From Fervidifonticultor_A tertius (GTDB lineage: Bacteria > Sysuimicrobiota > Sysuimicrobiia > Sysuimicrobiales > Humicultoraceae): a DNA stretch of 46,294 bases. The position numbers and the translations under genes are program-made. Below are positions 23,212 through 32,188 of the stretch, one piece after another. The notes under the pieces were generated by a model that ran no database searches, was not told the DNA's origin, and saw only the letters and a list, made by a program, of their open reading frames with translations. Position 1 is the first letter of the stretch; each line of letters opens with the position of its first letter. The stretch spans positions 1 through 46,294 of the forward strand of contig JAVKIY010000018.1 in the NCBI GenBank assembly GCA_031459235.1. The letters run 5' to 3'.

Positions 23212-23270
23212 GGTACCGCCGCCCGCCCTCTGACACCGCGGGGCGCGACCCGGGGAGGGCGTGAACCGGG

Positions 23271-24380
23271 CTACGCGGGGAACCGGGCGTGGCGGACCGT
23301 GGCGCGCTCGACCCGCTCCATCACGATGCGCACGCCCAGCCCGGGCTCTTTGGGGACGCTGATCGTGCCGTCGGGGTTCAGGACGACTGGTGGGTCGATC
23401 AGATCCTCCCGGAAGTAGCGGTCGCTCGCCGACAGGTCGTGCGGCAGCGTGAAGTTGGGTAGCGAGGCCAGCGCCAGGTTCGCCGCACGGCCGATACCGG
23501 TCTCGAGCATGCCGCCGCACCAGACCGGCACCCCCTGCGCGCGGCACAGGTCGTGGAGGGCCACCGCCTCGCTCAGCCCACCCACGCGCGCCTGCTTGAT
23601 GTTCACGATGCGGCAGGCGCCCAGGCGCAGCGCAGCCCGAGCGGCGCGCGCGTGCACGATCGACTCGTCCAGGCAGATCGGTGTGCGGAGCTGCGCCTGC
23701 AGCGCCGCGTGGTCCACCAGGTCGTCCTCGGCCAGAGGCTGCTCGATCAGCAGCAGGCCGTAGCCGTCGAGCGCGCGGAACACCCCGGCCGCGTCGAGAT
23801 CGTAGGCGGAGTTGGCGTCCACCTGGAGCAGGATGTCGCCGAACCGCTCGCGGATGCGCTGGACCGGCTCGATGTCCCAGCCGGGCTTGATCTTGATCTT
23901 GATGCGCCGGTAGCCCTGGGCCAGGTAGCCGCCGATGCGCTCCAGCAGCTCCTCGATCGTCGCCTCGATTCCCTGGCTGACGCCGACAGGGACCACCGGA
24001 CGTTCCCCGCCCAGGGCCTGCGCCAGCGACCGTCCTTCGCGCCGGGCGTGGAGGTCCCACAGCGCCGCTTCCAGGCCGGCTTTCGCCATGTGGTGCCGGC
24101 GGATGTGCGCTACCCGCCGCGCGAACTCTTCCGGCCGCGGCGCCGGCTTGCCCAGCAGCGGCGGGATCAGGAACTGCTCCAGCACGAGCCACGCGGTGTC
24201 GTCGGTCTCCTCGTTGTAGAGCGGGGCGCGGCCCGCGGGGACCTCGCCCCAGCCCTCCACCCCGTCTGCCTGCACCCGGACGAGCAGGCACGCCTTGGTG
24301 TCCTCGCGTCCGAACGAGGTCTCGAAGGGCGCGCGGTAGGGGAGTTGGACCTCGCGCAGCTCGACGGCGTCAATCCTCAT
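23271..24380 (-). CDS. menC: OSBS/N-succinylamino acid racemase family enolase
   Basis: Enolase-superfamily enzyme of 369 aa, MenC type 2. The catalytic pair is Lys163 (second Lys of the KxK in RIKIKIKPGWD) and Lys262 (VNIKQARVGG); metal ligands are Asp188 (VDAN), Glu213 (IEQP) and Asp238 (LDES). These align with the Amycolatopsis OSBS/NSAR enzyme. No menaquinone genes are nearby, whereas a COG3375 acyltransferase overlaps it by 11 bases and two M20 deacylases are divergent. That context is the established D-amino acid conversion set, so N-succinylamino acid racemase is the likelier activity. OSBS activity may remain, since the family is promiscuous. Confidence 0.9.
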   Translation of the reverse strand: MRIDAVELREVQLPYRAPFETSFGREDTKACLLVRVQADGVEGWGEVPAGRAPLYNEETDDTAWLVLEQFLIPPLLGKPAPRPEEFARRVAHIRRHHMAKAGLEAALWDLHARREGRSLAQALGGERPVVPVGVSQGIEATIEELLERIGGYLAQGYRRIKIKIKPGWDIEPVQRIRERFGDILLQVDANSAYDLDAAGVFRALDGYGLLLIEQPLAEDDLVDHAALQAQLRTPICLDESIVHARAARAALRLGACRIVNIKQARVGGLSEAVALHDLCRAQGVPVWCGGMLETGIGRAANLALASLPNFTLPHDLSASDRYFREDLIDPPVVLNPDGTISVPKEPGLGVRIVMERVERATVRHARFPA

Positions 24381-25203
24381 GGGGCTCCCTGCTCAGCACG
24401 TAGTCGCCGCGCAGCCGCTCGCCGCGGGTCAGCGCGAAGTCCACCGCGGTGTACCCGCGGCCGAAGTAGGTCTGAAACGCCTCCCGCGTGGCGACGCGCC
24501 AGGCGCGGGCCAGGCCGCGATCGCGCTGCCGGATCTGCGGGAAGTCGGTGGGGATCTCGATGCGGACCGTGGGCGCACCGGCATGGAGGACCGGGTCGCT
24601 CGGCGCCGGGCCCTCGGTCCACGGCAGGGCCTCGAGCACGCGCGGCGCCTCCTGCCAGTCGCGCTCCGCCGGCCGGCCGCCGACGGCCGCCTCCACCCGG
24701 CGCGAGCGAAGCGCCCAGTCCACCTCGATCCGGTCGCTGTCCGTGCCCTGGTTCAGCTCGTCGGGCATCTCGCCGTAGTAGTTGCGGTAGTAGCGCCGGG
24801 CGGTGGCGCCGAGCTTGTGCAGGTTGAAGCGCGCGTTCACGCTCTGGAGCGGGTCGTAGGTCCAGACCGCGTGGTCGTAGCCCATCGCGAGCGCGGCCTC
24901 CCGTTGCGCCCGCTTGAGCGCGAACCCGATGTCCTGGAGCTGCCGGCCGCCGCGCACCCCGGCCATGTGCGAATAGAACAGCGGCCGGCGCTGGCGCCAG
25001 CCCGCGAAGCCGTAGCAGAACCCGACGAGATCGCCGGCTGCGTCCACGGCCACGATGACCGCGCCGCCAGCGCCGGTGGCCGCCTTGAGCTGGTGCGCGG
25101 GCACGACCTCGCGCGGCGGCATGCCCCAGATCTCCATCTGGAGCACCTCGACGCGCCGCAGGGTCTCGATGTCGGTGACCGTGCGGATTTCGACCTCTGG
25201 CAC
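24370..25203 (-). CDS. COG3375-type GNAT acyltransferase, probable amino acid N-succinyltransferase
   Basis: GNAT-family protein of 277 aa. Visible blocks are VEVLQMEIWGMPPREVVPAH near the N-terminus, AGDLVGFCYGFAGW, SHMAGVRGGRQLQDIGFALK and WTYDPLQSVNARFNLHKLG, all typical of COG3375. In Geobacillus-type gene sets this protein transfers a succinyl group from succinyl-CoA to D-amino acids. GTG 25203 has GGTGGAG at a suitable distance; TTG 25209 is an alternative, and an in-frame ATG at 25281 would overlap the divergent M20 start. It forms a leftward operon with the menC-like gene. Confidence 0.85.
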   Translation of the reverse strand: MPEVEIRTVTDIETLRRVEVLQMEIWGMPPREVVPAHQLKAATGAGGAVIVAVDAAGDLVGFCYGFAGWRQRRPLFYSHMAGVRGGRQLQDIGFALKRAQREAALAMGYDHAVWTYDPLQSVNARFNLHKLGATARRYYRNYYGEMPDELNQGTDSDRIEVDWALRSRRVEAAVGGRPAERDWQEAPRVLEALPWTEGPAPSDPVLHAGAPTVRIEIPTDFPQIRQRDRGLARAWRVATREAFQTYFGRGYTAVDFALTRGERLRGDYVLSREPHED

Positions 25204-25270
25204 ACTCAAGTCTCCACCCTGGACTGGGGGAGGGTTCGACGCGGCGAGGGAGAACTCTTGGTCGTTCCTC

Positions 25271-26620
25271 ATGGAGTCCATTCGGGCGCACGTCGCCGCC
25301 CACCTCGCCGAGCACCTGGCGCTCCTCGACCGGCTGGTCCGGCACCCGAGCGTCGCCGCGCAGGGCCGCGGCCTCGAGGAGACCGCCTCCGAGGTCGAGA
25401 CGCAGTTCCGCCAGGCGGGGGCCGCGCGCGTCGAGCGGCTGCGCCTGGACGGCGCGCCGCCCGCGCTGCTCGCGGAGTTCCCCGGCCGCAGCGACCGGAC
25501 GCTGCTGTTCTACAACCACTACGACGTCCAGCCCCCGGAGCCGCTGTGGGAGTGGACCGTCCCGCCGTTCGAGCTGACCGCGCGCGACGGCCGCCTCTAC
25601 GGCCGCGGGGTCGCCGACAACAAGGGCGACCTGGTGAGCCGGCTCGCGGCCCTGCGGGCGCTGCGCGAGACCGCCGGCGGCCTGCCGTGCCGCGCGCTCT
25701 TCCTCGTCGAGGGCGAGGAGGAGGTGGGCTCCGTCCACTTTGGCGGCTACGTGCGCGCGGCGACCGACCGGCTGCGCGCGGGCGGCTGCGTCTGGGAGTA
25801 CGGCGAGCGCGACCCGCACGAGCGCCTGCACGTGATCGCCGGGGTGAAGGGCATCTGCTACGTGGAGCTCGAGGTGGAGGCGACCGCGCGGGACCTCCAC
25901 TCGATGTGGGGCGCGCTGGTGGACGGCGCGGCGACGCGGCTCATCTGGGCGCTGGCCGGTCTGCGCGGCGCCGACGGCCGCATCCTGATCCCCGGCTTCT
26001 ACGACGCGGTGCGGCCCCCGCGGCCCGAGGCGCTCGAAGCCGCCGACCGGGCGCCGCTCGACGACGCGCAGCTCCGGCTGCAGGCGGGTACCGACCGCCT
26101 CATCGAGGGGCGGAGCGGTCGCGCCGCGGTCCGTGCCTATCTCTTCGAGCCGACCTGCACGATCTGCGGCATCGACGCGGGCTACACCGGCGCGGGCATG
26201 AAGACCGTCCTGCCGCGGCGGGCCCGTGCCAAGATCGACTTCCGGTTGGTGCCCGACCAGGATCCGGAGGAGATCGTCGGGCGGCTGCGCGCGCACCTCG
26301 ACCGCACAGGGCTGCGCGGCTACACGCTGCGGCTCTTCGGCGGTGAGCGCGCGTTCCAGACCGACCTGCGCGACCCGTTCGTGCGCCTGGTGATGGACGC
26401 GGTGCGCGAGGCCACCGGCCGCGAGCTGGTGCTCATGCCTACCTCGCCGGGGACCGGGCCGATGCACGACCTCGGGGGACCGCTCGGCCTGCCCATCCTC
26501 AGCCTGGGCGCCGGGTACTGGGGATGCAACGCGCACGCGCCCGACGAGCACATCCGGCTGGCGGACTTCCAGGAGACCGTCGTCATGCTGGCGCACCTGC
26601 TGGACCGGTTCGCCCGCTAG
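25271..26620 (+). CDS. M20-family metallopeptidase, probable N-succinylamino acid deacylase (copy 1)
   Basis: Di-zinc M20 peptidase of 449 aa. Metal and catalytic residues: His83 and Asp85 in NHYDVQP, bridging Asp116 in GVADNKGD, Glu150-Glu151 in EGEEEVGS, and the late His of NAHAPDEHI. A lid domain (about residues 195-320) is inserted between the halves of the catalytic domain. It is divergent from the racemase/acyltransferase pair, which suggests that it removes the succinyl group from N-succinyl-L-amino acids. A general dipeptidase cannot be excluded. The start at 25271 leaves 67 bases for divergent promoters; the ribosome site is not well placed. Confidence 0.87.
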   Translation: MESIRAHVAAHLAEHLALLDRLVRHPSVAAQGRGLEETASEVETQFRQAGAARVERLRLDGAPPALLAEFPGRSDRTLLFYNHYDVQPPEPLWEWTVPPFELTARDGRLYGRGVADNKGDLVSRLAALRALRETAGGLPCRALFLVEGEEEVGSVHFGGYVRAATDRLRAGGCVWEYGERDPHERLHVIAGVKGICYVELEVEATARDLHSMWGALVDGAATRLIWALAGLRGADGRILIPGFYDAVRPPRPEALEAADRAPLDDAQLRLQAGTDRLIEGRSGRAAVRAYLFEPTCTICGIDAGYTGAGMKTVLPRRARAKIDFRLVPDQDPEEIVGRLRAHLDRTGLRGYTLRLFGGERAFQTDLRDPFVRLVMDAVREATGRELVLMPTSPGTGPMHDLGGPLGLPILSLGAGYWGCNAHAPDEHIRLADFQETVVMLAHLLDRFAR

Positions 26621-26648
26621 CGGTTCGAGCCACACCGCCGGGAGATCG

Positions 26649-28001
26649 ATGGCCACGCTCGCCGACCACGCCCGAGCACAGACCGCGCCCGCGCTGGAGA
26701 CGTTGCGCCGGCTCGCGCGCCAGCCGAGCGTCGCGGCGACCGGGGAGGGGATCGGGGAGTGCGCGGCGCTCGTGGGGCGTCTCTTCGAGGAGGCCGGCGC
26801 CCGCGTGGCCGTGCACACGCTGCCCGGTGCCGCGCCGCTCGTGATCGCGGAGTTCGCGGGCGAGAGCGGGCGCACGCTGCTCTTCTACGACCACTACGAC
26901 GTCCAGCCACCCGATCCGCTCCACGAGTGGACGTCGCCGCCGTTCGAGCCGACGGTACGCGACGGCCGGCTGTTCGGCCGCGGGGTCGGCGACAACAAGG
27001 GCGACCTGGTCTCGCGGCTCGCCGCGGTGCGCGCGGTGCAGGCCGCCCGGGGCCGGCTGCCGTGCCGCGTCGTGTTCCTGGTGGAGGGCGAGGAGGAGAT
27101 CGGATCGGTGCACTTCGGCGCCTACGTCCGGCGGCACGCCGCGGCGCTGCGCGCCGAGGGCTGCATCTGGGAGTTCGGCCAGCGCGACGTCAGGGAGCGC
27201 CTCCAAGTCACGCTCGGGGTCAAGGGCATCTGCTACCTCGACCTGGAGGTGCACGCCACGAGCCGCGATCTGCACTCCTCGCTGGGCGCCATCGTGGACG
27301 GCGCCGGCACGCGCATGGCATGGGCGCTCGCGTCGCTGAAAGACCCGACCACCGGGCGCGTGCTGGTGGACGGATTCTACGACCGCGTGCGCGAGCCCGG
27401 CCCCCGCGAGCTGGAGGCCACGCGGCGGCTCCCCTTCGACGAGGAAGAACTCAAGCGCCAGCTTGGCGTGGACCGGTTCATCGGGGGACTCACCGGGTTC
27501 GACGCCCACCGCCAGCTCCTCTACGCGCCGACCTGCACCGTCTGCGGCATCGAGAGCGGGTACACCGGGCCTGGCTCGAAGACCGTGCTGCCGCGTCGGG
27601 CGCGGGCGAAGGTGGACTTCCGGCTCGTGCCGGACCAGGACCCGGAGGAGATCGCGCAGCTCGTGCGTCGGCACTTCGCGCGCTTTGGGCTCGACGTCTC
27701 GGTGACGCTGCTGGGCGGTGAGCGCGCGCACCGCACGGATCTCGACGACCCGTTCGTCGCGTTGGTGAGCGGGGTGGCGGCCGAGGCGACCGGCCGCGAG
27801 GTCGTCGTGCTGCCGACGTCGGCGGGGACCGGGCCGATGCACGACCTGGCGGCGGCCATCGGCGCGCCGATCGCCAGCATCGGCACGTCGTACTGGGGCG
27901 CCCGCGCGCACGCGCCCGACGAGAACATCCGGCTCGCCGACTTCGAGGAGACGGTCGGGCTGATGGCGCGGCTGATCGAGCGGTTCGCTGAAGTTGCCTG
28001 A
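26649..28001 (+). CDS. M20-family metallopeptidase, tandem paralogue (copy 2)
   Basis: 450-residue paralogue of the preceding gene, co-directional after 28 bases and preceded by GGGAG. The two align along the whole length, with shared blocks such as EWTxPPFE, CRxxFLVEGEEE and GYTGxGxKTVLPRRARAK. Zinc-site residues are kept: His82, Asp84, Asp115, the EGEEEIGS glutamates and His in RAHAPDENI. They differ at pocket positions, for example AGMKTV against PGSKTV, so the copies may prefer different acyl-amino acids. It probably arose by local duplication. Its end faces pncB. Confidence 0.88.
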   Translation: MATLADHARAQTAPALETLRRLARQPSVAATGEGIGECAALVGRLFEEAGARVAVHTLPGAAPLVIAEFAGESGRTLLFYDHYDVQPPDPLHEWTSPPFEPTVRDGRLFGRGVGDNKGDLVSRLAAVRAVQAARGRLPCRVVFLVEGEEEIGSVHFGAYVRRHAAALRAEGCIWEFGQRDVRERLQVTLGVKGICYLDLEVHATSRDLHSSLGAIVDGAGTRMAWALASLKDPTTGRVLVDGFYDRVREPGPRELEATRRLPFDEEELKRQLGVDRFIGGLTGFDAHRQLLYAPTCTVCGIESGYTGPGSKTVLPRRARAKVDFRLVPDQDPEEIAQLVRRHFARFGLDVSVTLLGGERAHRTDLDDPFVALVSGVAAEATGREVVVLPTSAGTGPMHDLAAAIGAPIASIGTSYWGARAHAPDENIRLADFEETVGLMARLIERFAEVA

Positions 28002-28010
28002 GCGCGGCGG

Positions 28011-29381
28011 CTAGCCGTCGTCCGTCATGCGCGCGCGCAGCGCCTGCAGTGCCGGGCTGAGCGCCACGTGATACGCCATGCCGTCGTCCAGCTGGCGCAG
28101 CTCCTCCGGCAGGTTCGCCAGCCGCTCGGTGCAGCGCCGGCGGCTCTCCTCCAGCGGCTCCGCCCAGGTGCGGCGACCATGCCGCATCACCTCGACCAGC
28201 AGCGGCGCCGCCTCCGGCGGCCCGGGCTCGTCGGCCAGTGCCAGCAGGTCGCCGACCGGCTGCCCCTCGGCGTCCAGTTGCCGCCATACCTGCTTGCGCC
28301 CGGGGAGCGTGGCCTTCCCGGTGCTGAGCTTGACCCGGTAGCCCTTTTCGTCCTCGACGAGTTTGTAGACACCGCCGATGCTCGGCGCATCCGCCGAGGT
28401 CCCGAGCTCAGTCCCGACCCCGAACGCGTCGACGGCGGCGCCCTGCGCCAGCAGCGCCGCGATGCGGTGCTCGTTCAGGTCGCCGCTGAGGACGATACGG
28501 GCGTCGCGCAACCCCGCCTCGTCCAGGATGGCGCGGACCGCGCGGCTGTGCGCGGCCAGGTCGCCGCTGTCAATCCGCACACCGCGCAGCCGGGCACCGC
28601 GCGCCGCCATCTCGCGGCCCACCGTCGCCGCGTGCCGCGCGCCCTGGAGGGTGTCGTAGGTGTCGATGAGCAGCACCGCGTTGGTGGGGAAGTCGCGCGC
28701 GAACGCCCGGAACGCCTCGAGCTCGTCGGAGAACGACATGACGTAGGAGTGCGCCATCGTGCCGACGACCGGGATGCCGTAGTGCAGGCCCGCGAGCACG
28801 TTCGAGGTGCCGGTGCACCCGGCGAGGTAGGCGGCCCGCGCCGCCTTGAGCGCCGCGTCCGCGCCGTGGTCGCGGCGCGGCGAGAAGTCCACCACCCCGC
28901 GGCCGCGCGCCGCCAGCACGGCGCGCGCGGCCTTGCTCGCCACCATGACCTGGTAGTTCAGCGTGTTGAGCAGGAACGTCTCGACGATCTGCGCCTCGAT
29001 CCGCGGGCCGCTGACCTCGAGCAGCGGCTCGGGCGGGAAGAACACCTCGCCCTCGGGAATCGCGCGCACGTCACCGGTGAACCGGAACGCCCGCAGGTAC
29101 GCCAGGAACGCGTCGCTGAACAGCCCCAGCCCCGCCAGGTAGGCGATGGTCGCGTCGGTGAAGCGGAGGTCCTCGAGCCCGGCCAGCGCGGTCTCCAGGC
29201 CCGCGCTCACCAGGAACGCCCGGTTGGGCGGCAGCGAGCGCACGAACAGCGCGAAGGTCGCGCGGTCATTCATGCCGCCCCGCAGGTAGCTGTCGGCCAT
29301 CGCCAGCTCGTAGAGGTCGACGAGCAGCGCCAGATTCTCGGGCGTGACGTACCCGAACCCCCCGGGCCGTGCCCCGGTCAT
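28011..29381 (-). CDS. pncB: Nicotinate phosphoribosyltransferase
   Basis: 456-residue enzyme of NAD salvage that makes nicotinate mononucleotide from nicotinate, PRPP and ATP. Family blocks: DLYELAMADSYLR near the N-terminus; DFSPRRDHGADAALKAARAA containing the His that is phosphorylated in this family; GTSNVLAGLHYGIPVVGTMAHS; and RIDSGDLAAHSRAVR in the phosphate-binding part. ATG 29381 overlaps the corA stop by 4 bases (ATGA), so the two are co-translated although their functions are unrelated. The C-terminal part is of the long bacterial type. Confidence 0.93.
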   Translation of the reverse strand: MTGARPGGFGYVTPENLALLVDLYELAMADSYLRGGMNDRATFALFVRSLPPNRAFLVSAGLETALAGLEDLRFTDATIAYLAGLGLFSDAFLAYLRAFRFTGDVRAIPEGEVFFPPEPLLEVSGPRIEAQIVETFLLNTLNYQVMVASKAARAVLAARGRGVVDFSPRRDHGADAALKAARAAYLAGCTGTSNVLAGLHYGIPVVGTMAHSYVMSFSDELEAFRAFARDFPTNAVLLIDTYDTLQGARHAATVGREMAARGARLRGVRIDSGDLAAHSRAVRAILDEAGLRDARIVLSGDLNEHRIAALLAQGAAVDAFGVGTELGTSADAPSIGGVYKLVEDEKGYRVKLSTGKATLPGRKQVWRQLDAEGQPVGDLLALADEPGPPEAAPLLVEVMRHGRRTWAEPLEESRRRCTERLANLPEELRQLDDGMAYHVALSPALQALRARMTDDG

Positions 29382-30355
29382 AGCCAACCCAGGCGGCGGA
29401 AGATCGCGAGCATGACGGCCACGCTGGCGGCCATGAGGCCCAGCGCGGCGGGGAAGCCATAGCGCCAGTCGAAGGGCGGGTACGCCCGCTCGAAGTTCAT
29501 CCCGTAGACGCCGGTGATCACCGCGAGCGACGCGAAGACCGCGGTGATGATCGTGAGAACTTTGACGACCTCGTTGAGGCGGTTGCTGGTCAGGCTCAGG
29601 TAGATCTCCACCGCGCCGGCGAGCAGGTCGCGGTGCGTGTCGATGCCGTCGGTGATCCGTAGCAGGTGGTCGTAGATGTCGCGGAAGTAGGCGCGCAGCC
29701 GCTCGTCCACCAGCGCGCTCTCGTGACGGAGCAGCAGGTTCATCATGTCGCGCTGCGGGCCGGCCACCCGGCGCAGCGCGAGCAGGGAACGCTTGGCGGC
29801 GAAGAGTCGGTCCAGCGTCCGGGGGTGCGGTCGCTTGAAGAGCGTGTCCTCGAGCCGCTCGATGTACGCGTCCATCGCGTCCAGGACGGGGAAGTAGGTG
29901 TCCACCACCGCGTCGAGGAGCGCGTAGAGCAGGTAGCCGCGCGCGGACCGCAACTCCGGTGGTGCCTGCACCACCCGCCGCCGGGCCTCCTCCACCGCCG
30001 CGGCCGCGCCGCTGTGCACCGTGACGAGGTAGTCGCGACCGTAGAAGAGGTCGATCTCGTCGAGGGCCACCTCGTGGGAGCCGCGCTGCCGCGCGGCGTG
30101 GACCGTGATGAACAGGAACCCCTCGTAGTCCTCGGCCTTGGGGCGCTGCTGCCGCTTGAGCGCGTCCTCGACCGCGAGCGGGTGGAGGCCGAAGGCTTCC
30201 GCGACGGGCCCCAACGCGTCGGTGCTGGGGGGCGTCAGGTCGATCCACAGCACCTGGCCGTCGCGCCGCGCCAGGGCCGCCAGCGGCTCGGGCGGGTCGG
30301 CGACGACCTCGGCGTCGCGGAGCACGAGCACGCGCATGCCGGATCGGGCGGACAT
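29378..30355 (-). CDS. corA: CorA-family magnesium/divalent cation channel
   Basis: 325-residue protein. A large cytoplasmic alpha/beta domain with a long stalk helix is followed by two C-terminal transmembrane helices; the signature GMN loop is VYGMNFE after helix 1. It assembles as a pentameric Mg2+ channel by family knowledge. ATG 30355 gives the full N-terminus; ATG 30337 is an alternative, and neither has a clear ribosome site. It lies 38 bases after the SLC13-type permease gene and overlaps pncB. Confidence 0.93.
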   Translation of the reverse strand: MSARSGMRVLVLRDAEVVADPPEPLAALARRDGQVLWIDLTPPSTDALGPVAEAFGLHPLAVEDALKRQQRPKAEDYEGFLFITVHAARQRGSHEVALDEIDLFYGRDYLVTVHSGAAAAVEEARRRVVQAPPELRSARGYLLYALLDAVVDTYFPVLDAMDAYIERLEDTLFKRPHPRTLDRLFAAKRSLLALRRVAGPQRDMMNLLLRHESALVDERLRAYFRDIYDHLLRITDGIDTHRDLLAGAVEIYLSLTSNRLNEVVKVLTIITAVFASLAVITGVYGMNFERAYPPFDWRYGFPAALGLMAASVAVMLAIFRRLGWL

Positions 30356-30393
30356 CGGAGGATGCTTCGGCTGCGGTGCGGGCGTTCCTGTCC

Positions 30394-32184
30394 CTAGCGC
30401 GCCGCGAGCGGCCAGACCCACAGCAGCAGCGGGAGGGCCACCGCGACGATCAGCGCCTCGAGCGGGAGACCCATCCGCCAGTAGTCGCCGAAGCGGTAGC
30501 CGCCCGGGCCCATTACCAGCGTGTTCGACTGGTGGCCGATCGGCGTCAGGAACGCGCACGAGGCGCCAATGGCGACCGCCATCAGGAACGGGTCGGCCGA
30601 GGCGCCCAGCCCGGCGGCCACGTTCACCGCGATCGGCGCCATGAGGACCGCGGCGGCCGCGTTGTTGATGACGTCGGAGAGGAACATCGTGCCGATGAGC
30701 ACGAGCGCGAGCGTCGCGACGGGCGGCAGCGAGGTCCCCAGCGCGAGCAGGCCCGAGGCGATCGTCCGCGCCCCGCCGGTCGCCTCGAGGGCGCGGCCGA
30801 TGGGGATCATGGCGCCCAGCAGGATGATGATGGGGCCGTCGATGCTCTCGTAGACCTCGCGCAGCGACAGCAGGCCGGTGAGGACCATGAGCAGCGCGGC
30901 GGCGACGAACGCGATCTGGACCGGGAGAAGTCCGCTGGCCGCGGCCGCGAGCGCGGCCCCGAAGAGGCCGACGCCGTGGAGGATCCGCCGCGGGGGCCCG
31001 AGCCGCAGGCCGCGCTCGGCGAGCGGCAGCAGGCCGAGCGCCGTGAGGGCGTCGGGGATCGCGTCGGTCCGCCCCTGCAGGAGCAGGATGTCGCCGGCCT
31101 GGATGCGGATGCTCTTCAGGCGTTGCTGGTTCCCCTCGCCCTGGCGCGAGAGGCCGAGCAGGTTGAGCCCGTACCGCCACCGCAGGTTGAGGCCGCGTGG
31201 GGTCTTCCCGTCGATCGCGGCGTTTTGCGCGACGACCGCCTCGACGACGCTCACCTCGTCGGACCCGAGGCTGTCCGCGTCCAGTCCCTTGCTGCCCACG
31301 AGCTCGAGCCCGCAGGCTTCGACCAGGGTCTTCAGCGCTTCGGGGTCCGCCTTCACCACCAGGACGTCGCCCGCGCGCAGCACCTCGAAGCCCGACGGCG
31401 CCGGCAGCCGTCGCTCGCCCCGGATCAAGCCGACGATGACCACGTCGCCCTCGGTGGAGGTCTCCACCTCGCGGACCGTCTGGCCGGCCACCTTCGCGTC
31501 GTCGCGGACGCGCAGCTCGCTCATGTAGCCCTCGATGTCGAAGAGGTCCTCGCGGGAGGCCTGGCCCTTGCGCTGTGGGATCAGGCGCCAGCCGACCAGG
31601 CTGACGAACAACACCCCGACGAGGGCCACCGCCCCACCGACCGGCGTGAAGTCGAACATGCCAAACGGCCCGGCACCGTTCTGCGCCCGGAACGTCGCGA
31701 TGATGATGTTGGGCGGCGTGCCGATGAGCGTCGTCAGCCCGCCCAGTAGCGATCCGAAGGCGAGCGGCATCAGGAGCACGGACGCCGGCGTGCCGCTCTT
31801 GCGGGCCATCCTGATCGCGACCGGGAGCAGCAGGGCCAGGGCGCCGACGTTGTTCATGAAGGCCGAGGCCACGGTGACCGTCGCCACGAGCGCCAGGACC
31901 TGCCCGACGGGGCGGTTGCCGAGACGGCCGAGCCTGGCGGCGATCACGTCCACGACGCCGGAGTTCTGGAGCCCGCGGCTGACCACCAGGACCGCGGCGA
32001 CGGTCACGACCGCGGGATGGCCGAAGCCGGAGAACACCTCGCCGGAGGGGACGATACCCGCCAGCGCCACCACCATGAGCGCGAGCAGAGCCACGACGTC
32101 GTAGCGCCACCGGCCGCTCGCGAACAGCACCAGGGCGGCGGCCAGCGTGCCGAACACGATCCACTGCGCGGCCTGCGGGGTCAC
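30394..32184 (-). CDS. SLC13/DASS-family permease with two TrkA-C domains
   Basis: 596-residue membrane transporter. Two hydrophobic halves (about residues 5-200 and 395-596) flank a soluble centre with two RCK_C/TrkA-C domains (roughly 215-295 and 305-375, for example GFEVLRAGDVLVVKADPE and SIRIQAGDILLLQGRTD). The transport motifs SAFMNNVGALALLLP, TTLIGTPPNIII and SDVINNAAAAVLMAP are the paired SNNxA/IGTxxN-like elements of sodium-dependent anion (dicarboxylate or sulfate) carriers. The GTG start at 32184 comes 4 bases after the baeRF stop, so the two are operonic. The anion carried is unknown. Confidence 0.88.
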   Translation of the reverse strand: MTPQAAQWIVFGTLAAALVLFASGRWRYDVVALLALMVVALAGIVPSGEVFSGFGHPAVVTVAAVLVVSRGLQNSGVVDVIAARLGRLGNRPVGQVLALVATVTVASAFMNNVGALALLLPVAIRMARKSGTPASVLLMPLAFGSLLGGLTTLIGTPPNIIIATFRAQNGAGPFGMFDFTPVGGAVALVGVLFVSLVGWRLIPQRKGQASREDLFDIEGYMSELRVRDDAKVAGQTVREVETSTEGDVVIVGLIRGERRLPAPSGFEVLRAGDVLVVKADPEALKTLVEACGLELVGSKGLDADSLGSDEVSVVEAVVAQNAAIDGKTPRGLNLRWRYGLNLLGLSRQGEGNQQRLKSIRIQAGDILLLQGRTDAIPDALTALGLLPLAERGLRLGPPRRILHGVGLFGAALAAAASGLLPVQIAFVAAALLMVLTGLLSLREVYESIDGPIIILLGAMIPIGRALEATGGARTIASGLLALGTSLPPVATLALVLIGTMFLSDVINNAAAAVLMAPIAVNVAAGLGASADPFLMAVAIGASCAFLTPIGHQSNTLVMGPGGYRFGDYWRMGLPLEALIVAVALPLLLWVWPLAAR

Positions 32185-32188
32185 CGTC

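Noticed and set aside
23224..23261. Inverted repeat CGCCCTC/GAGGGCG between the convergent secreted-protein and menC-like genes
   Set aside because: Only 7 bp with a loop of 24 bases and no T-run on either side; not enough to call a terminator.
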